Assembly (NCBI GenBank): GCA_003697135.1
Contig: RFGC01000035.1
Coordinates: 248,001 to 312,000, forward strand
DNA: 64,000 nt
Source of the DNA: Acidobacteriota bacterium
GTDB taxonomy: Bacteria; Acidobacteriota; Blastocatellia; Pyrinomonadales; Pyrinomonadaceae
Direction of reading: 5' to 3'
A program made the position numbers and the translations under genes. This document shows, in pieces, positions 19,595 through 30,468 of this stretch. How positions within the stretch are numbered: position 1 is the first letter of the stretch; each line of letters opens with the position of its first letter. The notes under the pieces were generated by a model. That model did not search any database and was not told the DNA's origin. It saw only the letters and a list, made by a program, of their open reading frames with translations.

Positions 19595-22500
19595 ATGCCA
19601 AGGCGAACTGATATTAAAAAAGTATTGATTATCGGCTCAGGGCCAATCGTGATAGGGCAGGCTTGCGAATTCGATTACTCCGGCTCGCAAGCCTGTAGAG
19701 TCTTGAAAAGAGAAGGATTTGAAGTTGTTTTAGTGAACTCAAATCCTGCAACGATAATGACCGATCCCGAAATGGCAGATAAAACTTACATAGAACCGCT
19801 AACCTTTGAAACCGTATCTGCCATCATCGAAAAAGAAAAGCCCGATGCGCTTTTGCCGACAGTTGGTGGACAGACCGGGCTTAATCTCTCGGTTGAACTT
19901 TATGAAAAAGGCGTTCTGTCGGCCTACGGTGTTAAGTTGATAGGTGCAAACATTGACGCTATAAAGATAGGCGAAGACCGCGAGCTTTTCAAGAAAGCGA
20001 TGGAAGAGATCGGAATCCCCGTGCCGCGCGGTGGATTCGCCCACAGTTGGGAAGAAGCTCAAAAAATAATACATGACATCGGTTATCCTGCAATCATTCG
20101 TCCTTCCTTCACTCTAGGTGGCACTGGCGGTGGCACTGCTTATAATCCGGAAGAATTTGAAGAAATCGTCCAGCGTGGACTTGCCGCTTCACCAATTCAT
20201 CAGGTTTTGATCGAGGAATCTGTTTTGGGCTGGAAAGAATTTGAGCTGGAAGTAATGAGAGACCTGAAAGATAATGTCGTAATCATCTGCTCGATTGAAA
20301 ACTTCGATCCAATGGGAGTTCACACAGGAGATTCCATCACAGTTGCTCCAGCCCAGACGCTCTCTGATGTTGAATACCAGCGCCTCAGAGATATGGCAAT
20401 TGCTTGTATTCGCAAAGTAGGAGTAGAAACAGGCGGTTCCAACATTCAGTTCGCTGTCAATCCAGAAAACGGCGATGTGAGAATAATTGAAATGAATCCC
20501 AGAGTTTCAAGAAGCTCTGCTTTGGCTTCAAAGGCAACAGGATTCCCAATCGCCAAAATAGCCGCACTCCTAGCAGTCGGTTACACACTGGACGAAATTC
20601 CTAACGACATAACAAAGAAAACTCCCGCAAGTTTTGAACCAACCATTGATTATGTCGTAACAAAGATTCCAAAATGGGCATTCGAGAAGTTTCCGGGTGT
20701 AGAAGATGTTCTCGGAACTCAAATGAAATCTGTCGGCGAAGCAATGGCAATCGGCAGAACTTTTAAGGAATCGCTCTTCAAAGGGTTACGCTCTTTAGAA
20801 GCTGTTAAACCGCTCCGCTTGGAAAATGTTCCCGATCACGTTTTACAACGCAAACTTGCACGTCCGAATTCGCAGCGTTTCTCTTACATCACTTACGCTT
20901 TGCGCAAAGGATATTCGATAAACGAGATTCACCGCCTAACGAAAATCGATCCTTGGTTTTTGGCTCAGATACAAGAAGTGATGAATCTTCAGGCCCGAAT
21001 CGAAGGTAGAAAACTCGAAGATGTTCCTATCGAAGTTCTACGCACAGCCAAAGAATACGCACTTTCGGACCGCAGAATCGCATATCTGACCAAATCCGAT
21101 GAAATGGAAGTCCGAAAAAGACGCAAATCCCTAGGGATCGAACCTGTTTATAAGCGAGTTGATACTTGCGCCGCTGAGTTTGAATCTTTTACGCCTTATC
21201 TCTATTCAACCTACGAAGAAGAATGTGAAGCCGAACCGACACAAAGAAGGAAAGTTATGATTCTCGGCTCTGGCCCAAATCGAATCGGGCAGGGCATAGA
21301 ATTCGATTATTGTTGTTGCCATGCCTCGTTTGCGCTAAGAGAAGCCGGATTTGAAACCATAATGGTCAATTGTAATCCCGAAACTGTTTCAACCGATTAC
21401 GATACTTCAGATCGTCTCTACTTCGAGCCTCTAACCTTTGAAGATGTGATGCACGTATTTGAAAAAGAAAAACCCGAAGGCGTTATAGTCCAATTCGGCG
21501 GCCAAACACCTTTGAACCTTTCCGAAAAGCTCCACAAAGCTGGCGTGCCGATAATCGGAACTTCGCCAGATTCAATAGATTTAGCTGAAAATCGAGAGCG
21601 TTTTTCAAAGCTTCTGAACGAGCTAAACATACCACAACCAAGTAACGGAACAGCCGTATCTTTTGAACAAGCTAGAGAAGTTGCCGCAAAAATAGGCTAC
21701 CCAGTTGTGGTTCGACCGAGCTTTGTTCTTGGCGGAAGAGCAATGGCAATTGTTTACGATGAAGAATCACTGGTCGAATACATGCGAACGGCGGTTGATG
21801 CCTCGCCAGAAAAACCAATTTTGATCGATAAATTTTTAGAACGCGCTGTAGAAATTGACGTTGACGCTTTAGCAGACGAAACAGCAGTTGTCATAGCTGG
21901 TATTCAAGAACATATCGAAGAAGCCGGAATTCATTCAGGCGATTCTTCCTGTGTGCTTCCGGCACAAAAAATCGCTGAAGAACATATCGAAACCATTAAG
22001 CACTACACAAAGTTACTCGCTAAAGCCCTAAATGTTGTGGGCTTGATGAATCTACAGCTTGCAATAAAAGACGATAGAGTCTATGTTCTGGAAGTCAATC
22101 CCAGAGCTTCACGCACCGTTCCTTTCGTTGCAAAAGCAACAGGTGTTCCAATAGTCAAAATTGCATCTCTCATGATGGTAGGCGTAAAAAAGCTCTCTGA
22201 TTTCGGTTTGCCTGAAATCCTTCCCGTTCCCAAAGTCTTCGTAAAATCGCCTGTCTTCCCGTTTAAGAAACTCGATGGAGCTGATCCGATCTTAGGTCCC
22301 GAAATGCATTCAACAGGAGAAGTAATGGGAGTAGGCGACACATTTGGCGAAGCGTATGGAAAAGCAATGGAAGGAACAGGAATCACTTTGCCACTTAAAG
22401 GTAAAGCCTTTATCTCTGTTAATGATTCTGACAAAGGCCAAGCCGCAGTGCTAGCACGTAGATTAAGCAAACTCGGATTCCGGTTGATAGCAACTTACGG

Positions 22501-22816
22501 AACTGCTCTTCGTCTGAGAGAAGTTGGCCTAGAATGCGAAACGGTTTTCAAAGTCAATGAAGGTCGTCCGAACATAGTTGACTATATCAAACAAGGTGAA
22601 ATAGCTCTAGTCATAAACACACCCCTTGGAAAAACCTCTCATTTCGACGAGAAAGCTATCCGTAAAGCTGCACTCCAATTTAACGTGCCTTTCGTAACAA
22701 CAATGACTGGAGCAGAAGCTCTGGTCGAAGCTATCATCGCAAAAAGTAAACAGGAAAAATTGCAAGTTAGAAACCTACAAGAAATTCATACAACAAAGAA
22801 AGCATTAGCCAACTAA
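19595..22816 (+). CDS. carB: Carbamoyl-phosphate synthase large subunit
   Basis: CarB makes carbamoyl phosphate from bicarbonate, ammonia (channelled from CarA) and two ATP, for arginine and pyrimidine synthesis. The 1073 residues contain two homologous ATP-grasp halves, each opening with a GSGPxxIGQGxEFD motif (residues about 11-28 and 562-580), and a C-terminal MGS-like allosteric domain (about 935-1060). The paired halves and length match E. coli CarB. carA is not in the window, so the two subunit genes are separated here. Confidence 0.96.
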   Translation: MPRRTDIKKVLIIGSGPIVIGQACEFDYSGSQACRVLKREGFEVVLVNSNPATIMTDPEMADKTYIEPLTFETVSAIIEKEKPDALLPTVGGQTGLNLSVELYEKGVLSAYGVKLIGANIDAIKIGEDRELFKKAMEEIGIPVPRGGFAHSWEEAQKIIHDIGYPAIIRPSFTLGGTGGGTAYNPEEFEEIVQRGLAASPIHQVLIEESVLGWKEFELEVMRDLKDNVVIICSIENFDPMGVHTGDSITVAPAQTLSDVEYQRLRDMAIACIRKVGVETGGSNIQFAVNPENGDVRIIEMNPRVSRSSALASKATGFPIAKIAALLAVGYTLDEIPNDITKKTPASFEPTIDYVVTKIPKWAFEKFPGVEDVLGTQMKSVGEAMAIGRTFKESLFKGLRSLEAVKPLRLENVPDHVLQRKLARPNSQRFSYITYALRKGYSINEIHRLTKIDPWFLAQIQEVMNLQARIEGRKLEDVPIEVLRTAKEYALSDRRIAYLTKSDEMEVRKRRKSLGIEPVYKRVDTCAAEFESFTPYLYSTYEEECEAEPTQRRKVMILGSGPNRIGQGIEFDYCCCHASFALREAGFETIMVNCNPETVSTDYDTSDRLYFEPLTFEDVMHVFEKEKPEGVIVQFGGQTPLNLSEKLHKAGVPIIGTSPDSIDLAENRERFSKLLNELNIPQPSNGTAVSFEQAREVAAKIGYPVVVRPSFVLGGRAMAIVYDEESLVEYMRTAVDASPEKPILIDKFLERAVEIDVDALADETAVVIAGIQEHIEEAGIHSGDSSCVLPAQKIAEEHIETIKHYTKLLAKALNVVGLMNLQLAIKDDRVYVLEVNPRASRTVPFVAKATGVPIVKIASLMMVGVKKLSDFGLPEILPVPKVFVKSPVFPFKKLDGADPILGPEMHSTGEVMGVGDTFGEAYGKAMEGTGITLPLKGKAFISVNDSDKGQAAVLARRLSKLGFRLIATYGTALRLREVGLECETVFKVNEGRPNIVDYIKQGEIALVINTPLGKTSHFDEKAIRKAALQFNVPFVTTMTGAEALVEAIIAKSKQEKLQVRNLQEIHTTKKALAN

Positions 22817-22938
22817 CATATCCCCTAAAGCGAATATATTGTACTCCTAACTACTAAATCTTTGTCTTCCCATGCTAAAATTTGTTGTTGCCAAGCACAA
22901 TTAGAGCTTAGGCAATACTTTGAAAGGTAGAAGCTTTT

Positions 22939-23355
22939 ATGAGAAACGATTTTTCAGCCTTGTTCTTGGCTTTAGCAGATAAAACTCGTTTAAGAATTTT
23001 GAATTTGCTGGCTCATTGTGAAATTTCTGTTCACACTTTAACGGAAATACTGGGCGAAAGTCAGCCGAAAATCTCAAGACATCTTGCTTTTTTAAGAAAG
23101 GCTGAGCTTGTCAAAACTAGACGCGAGGGAAAATGGATTTACTACAAAATGGCTGAGATCAAAAACGAGCATCTCAAAAACATTCTAAACAACCTGATTG
23201 AATGGATTTCAAGCGACGAAACAATGCAAAAAGATTATAGCAAACTTCTGGAACTTCAACCCGACTTAGTATTGAGAGCAAAATCTAACATATACGCCAA
23301 TCCATATATGACAAGAGAGCAAAAGAAGGAAGAATTAGAAATCCATTTGTTGTAA
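22939..23355 (+). CDS. ArsR-family transcriptional regulator
   Basis: A 138-residue winged-helix protein. The HTH is ISVHTLTEILGESQPKISRHLAFLRKAELV (about residues 34-65), followed by a KTRREGKWIYYKM wing. The usual metal-sensing CxC motif of ArsR/SmtB in the recognition region is absent (CEISVHTL carries a single Cys), so the ligand is unlikely to be arsenite or a soft metal through that site. The target genes are unknown; uvrA downstream has its own promoter. Confidence 0.85.
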   Translation: MRNDFSALFLALADKTRLRILNLLAHCEISVHTLTEILGESQPKISRHLAFLRKAELVKTRREGKWIYYKMAEIKNEHLKNILNNLIEWISSDETMQKDYSKLLELQPDLVLRAKSNIYANPYMTREQKKEELEIHLL

Positions 23356-23413
23356 GTTTCTCCCGCTAAATTCCGCAAGTTGTTTGCCTTTGCCTTCGGT
23401 TTGGAGTTGTCTT

Positions 23414-23442
23414 TTGTCACTGCGTAAGTTAGCTGGTAGAAT
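23414..23442 (+). promoter_or_regulatory. Sigma-70-like promoter of uvrA
   Basis: TTGTCA (23414-23419) and TAGAAT (23437-23442) are separated by 17 bases; the ATG follows at 23478. Confidence 0.5.
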
Positions 23443-23477
23443 GGAGTTTTACGGCGAAATTTAGATTTCTGTCAAAG

Positions 23478-26330
23478 ATGAGCATAAACGAAATTATTAT
23501 TCGTGGTGCGCGTCAGCATAACTTGAAGAACATAAATCTTGAGATTCCGAGAAACAAGCTGACGGTAATTACTGGGTTGAGTGGTTCTGGAAAGTCTTCA
23601 CTTGCTTTTGATACTATTTACGCTGAAGGACAAAGACGTTATGTTGAGTCACTTTCAGCTTACGCAAGGCAATTTCTCGATCAGCTTGAAAAACCCGATG
23701 TAGATTCCATAGAAGGTCTATCTCCTGCAATTTCAATTGAGCAAAAAACTATTTCAAAATCGCCGAGATCAACCGTTGGGACAGTGACGGAGATTTACGA
23801 CTATCTGCGTCTGCTTTTCTCGTCAATTGGGCAACCTCATTGTCATATATGCGGATCGCCGATTACAAAGCAGTCACAAAATCAAATAGTCAACAGCATC
23901 CTGCAACTTCCTGAAGGTGAAAGAGTGATGATTTTAGCGCCAATTGTTCGCGGGCGCAAAGGTGAATTCAGAAAAGAACTCGAAAAACTTTATCGTGATG
24001 GTTTTTTGAGAGCTAGGATTGACGGTGAAATAAGACAACTAGATGAAGAAATAAAGCTGGACAAAAGAAAAAATCACACAATAGAAGTGGTTGTTGACCG
24101 ATTGCTCATCAAAAGCGATGTTAAAGAAAGGCTTGCAGATTCGGTTCGCACTGCCCTAAAACTCACAGGTGGCGCCGTCATAGTTTCCGTAATTGATGGC
24201 GAAGAAAAACTTTTCTCGGAAAAAATGGCCTGCATAAATTGCGGTGTTAACCTTCCTGAGCTTGAACCTCGTTCATTTTCTTTTAACTCAACATACGGAG
24301 CCTGCAAAACCTGCCAAGGCTTGGGAGTTGTAATGCGAGTCGAACCGTCGAAAATAATTGACGATCCCGAAAAACCAGTAAGTCAAATAAACTTTCTCAC
24401 CGACGGTGATAAAAACGGTTCCAGATACTTACAAGTCGCCTTGAGAGCTGTAATCGAAAGATATGTGGAAGACAAAATTACCACAGGAAAAAACGTTGCA
24501 GTGAAAGAACTTCTAGATACACCATTTTCTAAATTGCCTACCGAAATCCAAGAAGCATTCTTCAACGGGACAGACAAAAGACTTGTATTTACCTACAATG
24601 GCTACAAATACGAATCCGAATGGTGCGGTGCGATCCAGATGCTTGAAGACAGGCTTGAAAATCCGCCTTCGGAAAAAGTCAAGATGGCTTTGGAGGAGTT
24701 GATAATGCCAACACCTTGCTTAGACTGCAACGGCAAACGCTTAAGGCCAGAATCGCTAGCAGTAAAAATTCAAGGTCTCAGCATAGCAGACTACGCAAGC
24801 TTAACGATAGAAGAAGCTTGCAAGAAATTCGACAAACTTAAACTCAATGAACGAGAAGAAAAAATCGCCGGTTTGATTTTGAAAGAGATAAAAGACAGAC
24901 TTAATTTCCTAAAAACAGTTGGGCTTGGATATTTGACTCTCGACAGACCTTCTGCGAGCTTGAGCGGTGGTGAAGGACAAAGAATTCGTCTCGCAACGCA
25001 AATAGGCTCGCAACTTCGAGGCGTTTTGTATGTTCTAGATGAACCTTCAATCGGACTTCACCCAAGAGATAATGCTAAACTTTTGGAAACACTGAGAAAA
25101 CTGCGTGATTTAGGGAATACCGTGATTGTCGTTGAACATGATGAGGAAACTATCAGACAAGCTGATTTTGTTGTTGATTTAGGTCCGGGAGCAGGAAAAC
25201 AAGGTGGCGAGATTGTAGCGAAGGGATCGCCGAAAGATATTGAAAAAATTGCAGATTCGATAACCGGACAATATCTATCCGGAAAACTTAAGATCGAAAT
25301 TCCCAAAGTGCGTCGCTCACCCAACGGGAAGGTGCTCAAAATAAAGGGGGCGAGAGCGCGAAATCTAAAAAATATTGACGTTGAATTTCCACTGGGAGTT
25401 TTTATTGCGGTTACTGGAGTCTCTGGTAGTGGTAAATCTACTTTGATTGAAGGAATTTTGTATGCCGCCTTAGCCAAGCACATCTACGGGTCTTCAGTAG
25501 AACCGCTTGAGCATGATTCTATCGAAGGATTGGACTTCATTGACAAAGTCATAGAAATTGATCAGTCGCCTATCGGAAGAACACCAAGATCGAATCCAGC
25601 AACTTACACGGGAGTTTTTGCGCCCATACGCGATCTTTACGCAATGCTTCCCGAATCACGCGAACGCGGCTACAAACCAGGTCGATTTTCATTCAACGTT
25701 AAAGGCGGAAGGTGCGAAGCTTGCGAAGGTAATGGCTTAAAGAGAATCGAGATGAATTTTCTTCCTGATGTTTACGTTCCATGCGATGTTTGTAGAGGCA
25801 CGCGCTATAATCGTGAGACACTCGCAATCAAATACAAAGGACTTTCAATTGCCGATATGCTCGATACAACAATCGAAGATGCATTAGCACTACTTGAAAA
25901 CATTCCGCAAATAAAGCAAAAACTTCAAACGCTCATAGACGTCGGGCTTGGGTATATCAAACTTGGACAACCTGCTACTACTTTGAGCGGCGGTGAAGCC
26001 CAGCGTGTTAAACTAGCAAAAGAACTTTCAAAACGTGCAACCGGAAGAAGTTTGTATATTTTGGATGAACCTACAACAGGACTTCACTTTGCAGATGTCC
26101 ATAAACTCTTGAACGTATTGCAAAGACTTGTTGATGCAGGAAATACTGTTATCGTAATTGAACACAACTTGGATGTTATAAAATGTGCCGATTACATCAT
26201 TGATTTAGGTCCTGAAGGAGGAGAAGGAGGTGGCAGAATAGTAGCCACCGGAACACCTGAGGAAGTCTCAAAAGTTAGTAAGTCTTATACCGGACAAGCA
26301 TTGAGAGCACTTTTCAAAAGGCAAAAATGA
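23478..26330 (+). CDS. uvrA: Excinuclease ABC subunit A
   Basis: UvrA is the damage-recognition ATPase of nucleotide excision repair and works as a dimer with UvrB. The 950 residues hold two ABC ATPase modules, with Walker A loops [13 protein letters not shown] and [14 protein letters not shown], signatures [12 protein letters not shown] and [12 protein letters not shown], and zinc knuckles (CxxC pairs, e.g. CINCG...CKTCQG and CEACEG...CDVCRG). Gene order of domains and length are standard. No uvrB or uvrC occurs in the window. No SOS-box was identified in its promoter region. Confidence 0.96.
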   Translation: MSINEIIIRGARQHNLKNINLEIPRNKLTVITGLSGSGKSSLAFDTIYAEGQRRYVESLSAYARQFLDQLEKPDVDSIEGLSPAISIEQKTISKSPRSTVGTVTEIYDYLRLLFSSIGQPHCHICGSPITKQSQNQIVNSILQLPEGERVMILAPIVRGRKGEFRKELEKLYRDGFLRARIDGEIRQLDEEIKLDKRKNHTIEVVVDRLLIKSDVKERLADSVRTALKLTGGAVIVSVIDGEEKLFSEKMACINCGVNLPELEPRSFSFNSTYGACKTCQGLGVVMRVEPSKIIDDPEKPVSQINFLTDGDKNGSRYLQVALRAVIERYVEDKITTGKNVAVKELLDTPFSKLPTEIQEAFFNGTDKRLVFTYNGYKYESEWCGAIQMLEDRLENPPSEKVKMALEELIMPTPCLDCNGKRLRPESLAVKIQGLSIADYASLTIEEACKKFDKLKLNEREEKIAGLILKEIKDRLNFLKTVGLGYLTLDRPSASLSGGEGQRIRLATQIGSQLRGVLYVLDEPSIGLHPRDNAKLLETLRKLRDLGNTVIVVEHDEETIRQADFVVDLGPGAGKQGGEIVAKGSPKDIEKIADSITGQYLSGKLKIEIPKVRRSPNGKVLKIKGARARNLKNIDVEFPLGVFIAVTGVSGSGKSTLIEGILYAALAKHIYGSSVEPLEHDSIEGLDFIDKVIEIDQSPIGRTPRSNPATYTGVFAPIRDLYAMLPESRERGYKPGRFSFNVKGGRCEACEGNGLKRIEMNFLPDVYVPCDVCRGTRYNRETLAIKYKGLSIADMLDTTIEDALALLENIPQIKQKLQTLIDVGLGYIKLGQPATTLSGGEAQRVKLAKELSKRATGRSLYILDEPTTGLHFADVHKLLNVLQRLVDAGNTVIVIEHNLDVIKCADYIIDLGPEGGEGGGRIVATGTPEEVSKVSKSYTGQALRALFKRQK

Positions 26331-26470
26331 TCACTTTGAAACTGGTTTTCGTATTCTGCTCCGTTTTTTCGGACCTTTACTGTTAAATTCACGAAGACAT
26401 TGGGAAAATCAAATCTTCCGAACAAAATCAAGTCTTGTTTTGACTTCACAACCGCTAACAAAAGCTAAAC

Positions 26471-26499
26471 TTGATTTAGTGCTCTTTGGGCTTTATAAT
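26471..26499 (+). promoter_or_regulatory. Sigma-70-like promoter of rplU-rpmA
   Basis: TTGATT (26471-26476) and TATAAT (26494-26499) have an ideal 17-base spacer. The predicted leader is about 28 bases and contains AAAAGGAG. Confidence 0.7.
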
Positions 26500-26533
26500 T
26501 TTTCTTTTCAGCTAAGCCAAAAGGAGAAGAATA

Positions 26534-26827
26534 ATGAGTTATAAGGTCGTAAAAAGTGGCGGAAAACAATTCATCGTCGAACCCGGACAAGTAATAAAAG
26601 TCCCTTCAATTGCTGATAAAAAAGAAGGTGAAGAAATTGAGCTTGAAGTAGTTTTAGGATTCGACGGTGGCAAAATTACGCAAAGCCCAGAAAAAATAAA
26701 AGCCACTGTGGTTTCACACGGTAAGGGCGATAAAATAATTGTTTTCAAGAAGAAGCGTCGTAAACAATACAAACGCAAAAAAGGTCATCGTCAAGGATTT
26801 ACCGAGATAAAAATAGGTGATTTTTGA
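26534..26827 (+). CDS. rplU: 50S ribosomal protein L21
   Basis: The 97-residue bL21 binds 23S rRNA. The YKVVKSGGKQFIVEPGQ N-terminus and the C-terminal KKRRKQYKRKKGHRQ basic tail are diagnostic. AAAAGGAG lies upstream of the ATG. It is cotranscribed with rpmA (25-base gap), the common bacterial L21-L27 pair; the obgE that often follows is missing, and a convergent holA gene lies downstream instead. Confidence 0.95.
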   Translation: MSYKVVKSGGKQFIVEPGQVIKVPSIADKKEGEEIELEVVLGFDGGKITQSPEKIKATVVSHGKGDKIIVFKKKRRKQYKRKKGHRQGFTEIKIGDF

Positions 26828-26852
26828 TTTCGGACTTTAGGAGGAAAAAGTT

Positions 26853-27113
26853 ATGGCTCATAAAAAAGGTGTAGGGTCTTCGAGAAACGGAAGAGATTCA
26901 GCATCGAAAAGACTGGGACTTAAAAAATTTGGTGGCGAAAGAGTTCGCAGTGGGAACATCTTAGCACGTCAACGCGGAACAAAATGGAAACCCGGAAAAA
27001 ATGTCGGGCGTGGCGCAGATGATACTCTTTTTGCTTTAATTGATGGCATCGTTAAATTTGAAGACAAGGGCAGAAAAGGTAAATTCATCAGTGTTTATCC
27101 AGAGGTTTCATAA
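26853..27113 (+). CDS. rpmA: 50S ribosomal protein L27
   Basis: The 86-residue bL27 reaches toward the peptidyl transferase centre with its N-terminal tail. [16 protein letters not shown] and [13 protein letters not shown] are the hallmark segments. The protein begins directly with this tail, so it does not carry the cleavable N-terminal extension seen in Firmicutes. AGGAGG precedes the start by eight bases. Confidence 0.95.
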   Translation: MAHKKGVGSSRNGRDSASKRLGLKKFGGERVRSGNILARQRGTKWKPGKNVGRGADDTLFALIDGIVKFEDKGRKGKFISVYPEVS

Positions 27114-27201
27114 ATCGCTTGAATAAACAAACCGTCTGCTTACTTGAACTAAAATCTTTTCGTGGGAGCGTTTCTAAACTTTGGTTTCTGCTCTTTAGTT
27201 G

Positions 27202-28239
27202 TTATTGCGAGACCAAGTCTTGCATTGTTAATTCCAAAACTAACATCTCAAGTTGTAGGCGTGGTGAAGTTTCAGAGGTTTTCATTGCAATATCTGCCTT
27301 ATTGATTCTGTCTAAAACGAGCAAGAGCGATTGGGTACTTGTTCTCCTTGCCACTCTAAAAAATTCTTCTTGCTTGCTGTAAGGGACTTTGGCCACACTA
27401 ATGATTCGGCTTCGTTCAATTCCTTTTTTCATCATCTCCTTCGCAATCAACAATCTGCGAAAAGTCACTGCAATTAAACCCAACAACATTAGAGGTTCTA
27501 CTCCTTCATCAAGAAGCTTCTTTAGGGTGTAGAAAGCCTTTGTTGTATTTCTTCCTAACATATAATCGGCTAAATCGAAAACTTCAGGTATTCTAGAATC
27601 TGCAACAAGACGGTTGACGAGATCGAGGCTTACGAGTTTGTCTTGCGAATGAGATGCTATAGCAAGTTTTTCACATTCAAGGTTAAGCTCTCTTAGCGAA
27701 TTTCCTACAAGTTCAATCAGTTGACTTATCACTTGAGTATCGGCTGAAACTTTAAACTCTCCAAATTTCTTTTTAATCCACGAAATTAGCTCATCTGTTC
27801 GCAATCTCTCAAATTCCACAACTACAGCTTTCTCCAAAAAGACTTTTGCCATTTTTCGTCTTTTGTCAAATTCGTCAGCAATGAAAATGACTACACCTGT
27901 TGGCTCCGAATCGAAAAGCCTAATTAAGGCAGGTTCGTCCTTTTCTTTGATGGTATCTTTTGCAGAGTTTGAAGATATTCTAACATTCTTGACTACAACA
28001 ACTCTTCGCTCACAGTTGAATGGAAGCTCTCTTGCTGATAAAACGACGCTTTCTACACTATCTTTTTCCAAATCCAATACTGTTTCGTTAAAAGCACGTG
28101 GCGAATCTTTCAAAACCTTTTTTTTGATTGTCTCAACCGCACTTTCCAGTAAAAAGGTTTCATCACCAAAAAACAAATAGAAAGGCTTTATATCACCTAC
28201 CTTTACTTGCTGGCGAAGTTTTTCCAGTTCGATGATCAT
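27202..28239 (-). CDS. holA: DNA polymerase III delta subunit
   Basis: HolA is the clamp-loader subunit that opens the beta clamp. The 345 residues match its arrangement: an N-terminal region with FYLFFGDETFLLESAV (vestigial nucleotide-binding loop), a central FELVxx region with ELxxECEKLA (about 180-200) and a C-terminal collar domain. The start overlaps the lptE stop codon (ATGA), and the AGGAG motif is right against the ATG, so translation is probably coupled. The lptE-holA adjacency is also known in Enterobacteria, supporting both calls. Confidence 0.9.
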   Translation of the reverse strand: MIIELEKLRQQVKVGDIKPFYLFFGDETFLLESAVETIKKKVLKDSPRAFNETVLDLEKDSVESVVLSARELPFNCERRVVVVKNVRISSNSAKDTIKEKDEPALIRLFDSEPTGVVIFIADEFDKRRKMAKVFLEKAVVVEFERLRTDELISWIKKKFGEFKVSADTQVISQLIELVGNSLRELNLECEKLAIASHSQDKLVSLDLVNRLVADSRIPEVFDLADYMLGRNTTKAFYTLKKLLDEGVEPLMLLGLIAVTFRRLLIAKEMMKKGIERSRIISVAKVPYSKQEEFFRVARRTSTQSLLLVLDRINKADIAMKTSETSPRLQLEMLVLELTMQDLVSQ

Positions 28240-28799
28240 CTCCTGGTTTTAAAACTATCGTTTTTCTCTCTGCGAACATCAATTCCGTTTATGACAGACG
28301 AAATCAAAGACTCAGCAAAAGCTCGCGCTATCCTTTCAACGGCTGGGTCTTCCTCGTTAAAAAACGAACGCGGGTCTTGCGAGAAATCAAATGAATCGCG
28401 AAATATAAGGTTTTGATTGTCAAAGAGGATTTTATTTTCCTTCACATCTATCAAGGTAACAGCACTAACTATAGTTACTTCATAGATTCTGGCTCGACCT
28501 TCTCTGTCAAGCAAAACACCTGTAAAACTGAAATCGCGTATTGTGCCTTCTATTACCGCGTCTGCTCCTTCCCTACTGCCCTGAATTTTTATACCCCGAC
28601 TACGACGCATCAGTTCCTTTATCACAGCTTCGCTAAATCTGGATTCTATTCGATACCGTAGTCCTTCAGGTTCAAATTGAAAAGCCGGTACAGCGATTGT
28701 CTTAATATGTGCAGGTAGCCCGGATTTCGTAACTGGCTTATAACATTCTGCCGCTCCGAGAACAAAGGACAGAATTATTGCAAAAGCTAAAAACTTCAT
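28236..28799 (-). CDS. lptE: LPS-assembly lipoprotein LptE-like
   Basis: LptE plugs the LptD outer-membrane translocon that inserts LPS. The 187 residues have a signal-like N-terminus, then the family's opening YKPVTKSGLPAHIKTIAVPAFQFEP and SRFSEAVIKEL, and a C-terminal FESLISSVINGI-type helix. The putative lipidated cysteine (Cys19, in LGAAEC) has Glu at -1, which is not a classical lipobox, so lipidation is uncertain. It is coupled to holA (four-base overlap). LptE homologues are divergent, so identification relies on the N-terminal motif and the holA neighbour. Confidence 0.75.
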   Translation of the reverse strand: MKFLAFAIILSFVLGAAECYKPVTKSGLPAHIKTIAVPAFQFEPEGLRYRIESRFSEAVIKELMRRSRGIKIQGSREGADAVIEGTIRDFSFTGVLLDREGRARIYEVTIVSAVTLIDVKENKILFDNQNLIFRDSFDFSQDPRSFFNEEDPAVERIARAFAESLISSVINGIDVRREKNDSFKTRR

Positions 28800-28855
28800 A
28801 ACCAGAGACTAGCAACAATCATTTGGTCTTCTCAAATCGAAATGCATAAGAAAAG

Positions 28856-30460
28856 TTACGATTTATCTGTTTCAATCCTTTCTTCCGTAATTTTCCTGTA
28901 GAAAACGCTAAGTATCCTTGACCCAAGCGAACTGTTGAAAATATATTCGCGCAGATCTTTCAAAAACAAAATTGAAACTACCATCGAAAGCCCTGCGAAA
29001 AACAAACCTACTAGAATTTTAAGCCAATCTGTCGAAAGAAAAAATTCGATTGTGTATCTTCCTAGTCCTGTTACTAATAAAGCCACTGAAAGAGGCAAGA
29101 AATTATCCACAAAAAGCCACTTTTTATACTCACCTTTCAGGACTTTACGATGAGTTAGGTAAACAGTGACGATTGCAGAAGTGTATGCAAAAATACTCAA
29201 GCCAATAGCAGCGCCGACTGCGTCGTGAAAAATAGCCCCTAATGCAACTAAAGTTCCTATCGAGAAAATAGCAATGAGATTTTCGTAAAAATCCAATCTC
29301 ACCCAACCATGAGCAAGCCGCAAGCGGTAGGGAATCACTTTAACAGAAAATCCGATCCAGCAGATTGATAGAAGCGATAAAATTGAAGCTGTGTTCGATG
29401 CGAAGCTTTCATTTTTAAGCCATATTTGCAAAATCTCTTTTGAATAGAAAGCTAAAAAGAAACCTACGGGACCCGCAATAGTAGCCAAAAATTGACAACT
29501 TGTGTGGTAATTTGTCTTCAAAGCACTCATCTGTTCAGATGCTACCAGCTTGGAAAACAAAGGATAAGTTAAGTTGTATAAAGGCGTCACCAAAATTCCA
29601 AATATCAATACTATGGCGCCCGCTGAAAATGAGTAGTAACCAAACTTTTCTAAATCCAGAATTTTACTTAAGACGATCTTATCTGTTTGGACAACGAACA
29701 ACCACAGAAGTCCTACAACTGAAATCCCCGCAGTAAAGCGAAGTATGGATTTTAAGAGTTTTAAGTCAATCTTTGCAAGATAAAAGCCAGAAACTGTTTT
29801 CCAAAAAAGAAAAAACAAAACTGAAGTCTTTAAAGAAATCACAACTAACTGCCAAAGAAGAAACGCTTGAATTCTACTTGAGATGAAGATTAAAACCGCG
29901 GCAGAACCGAAATAGCGTATCACCGCAACAAAGCACATCCAGGAGTTTATTAGAACGTGCTTTTCCATTCCCATTAGTCCGCTTTGATAAAAGCTAAAAA
30001 ATATGTTGAAAAACATTGTAAAGCTGATTAAAAGGAAGCATTCAAAAATCTCATAATGGGCAAGCGATTTGGGGGTGATCCAATAGTAAGCGGCTGGAAA
30101 AGAGATTAAGCTGAGAATGACTAAAGCCAGAAACGCTCCGATCAAAACTAGAAACTCAAGCGAACGAGCTATATTTCTAGCCTGTTGAAGCTTTTCAGGC
30201 TGAGCCAAAGTTCTTGCCATTTCGCGGTTAACCGTAGCCGAAGCACCGAAGTCAAAAGAATAGAAAAATGCAGATAGAGAATTGTAAAAGCCTATGATTC
30301 CGTAACCCTCAGCTCCGAGATACTGAACATAGATTCTAGTAAAGGCAATACTTAGCAAAACATTTAGAAATGAGAAACTAAAATTTGCAATAAAAGCCTT
30401 GCCTAAACCAACCTCTATACTGGCAAGACGCTTTATCAAGTTCGTCAGTGATAGATTCAT
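28856..30460 (-). CDS. Polysaccharide flippase (Wzx/MVF-like)
   Basis: A 534-residue integral membrane protein with about 14 hydrophobic spans, the size and topology of oligosaccharide-lipid flippases (Wzx, MATE/MVF superfamily). The N-terminal LGAEGYGIIGFYNSLSAFFYSFDFG stretch is a hallmark. These move undecaprenyl-linked sugar units across the inner membrane. It is eight bases after the DegT-type aminotransferase on the same strand, which suggests a surface glycan role (O-antigen, capsule or exopolysaccharide). Confidence 0.85.
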   Translation of the reverse strand: MNLSLTNLIKRLASIEVGLGKAFIANFSFSFLNVLLSIAFTRIYVQYLGAEGYGIIGFYNSLSAFFYSFDFGASATVNREMARTLAQPEKLQQARNIARSLEFLVLIGAFLALVILSLISFPAAYYWITPKSLAHYEIFECFLLISFTMFFNIFFSFYQSGLMGMEKHVLINSWMCFVAVIRYFGSAAVLIFISSRIQAFLLWQLVVISLKTSVLFFLFWKTVSGFYLAKIDLKLLKSILRFTAGISVVGLLWLFVVQTDKIVLSKILDLEKFGYYSFSAGAIVLIFGILVTPLYNLTYPLFSKLVASEQMSALKTNYHTSCQFLATIAGPVGFFLAFYSKEILQIWLKNESFASNTASILSLLSICWIGFSVKVIPYRLRLAHGWVRLDFYENLIAIFSIGTLVALGAIFHDAVGAAIGLSIFAYTSAIVTVYLTHRKVLKGEYKKWLFVDNFLPLSVALLVTGLGRYTIEFFLSTDWLKILVGLFFAGLSMVVSILFLKDLREYIFNSSLGSRILSVFYRKITEERIETDKS

Positions 30461-30468
30461 GTTTGGGT

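Noticed and set aside
22817-22938. Promoter of the ArsR-type gene
   Set aside because: TAAAAT and TTGCCA-like boxes occur, but no pair has acceptable spacing.
26340-26400. Weak hairpin CTCCGTTTTTTCGGACC after uvrA
   Set aside because: The stem is only about four to five bases, too weak to call a terminator.
27119-27382. Frame after rpmA on the plus strand
   Set aside because: Most of it is antisense to holA and the composition is not coding-like.
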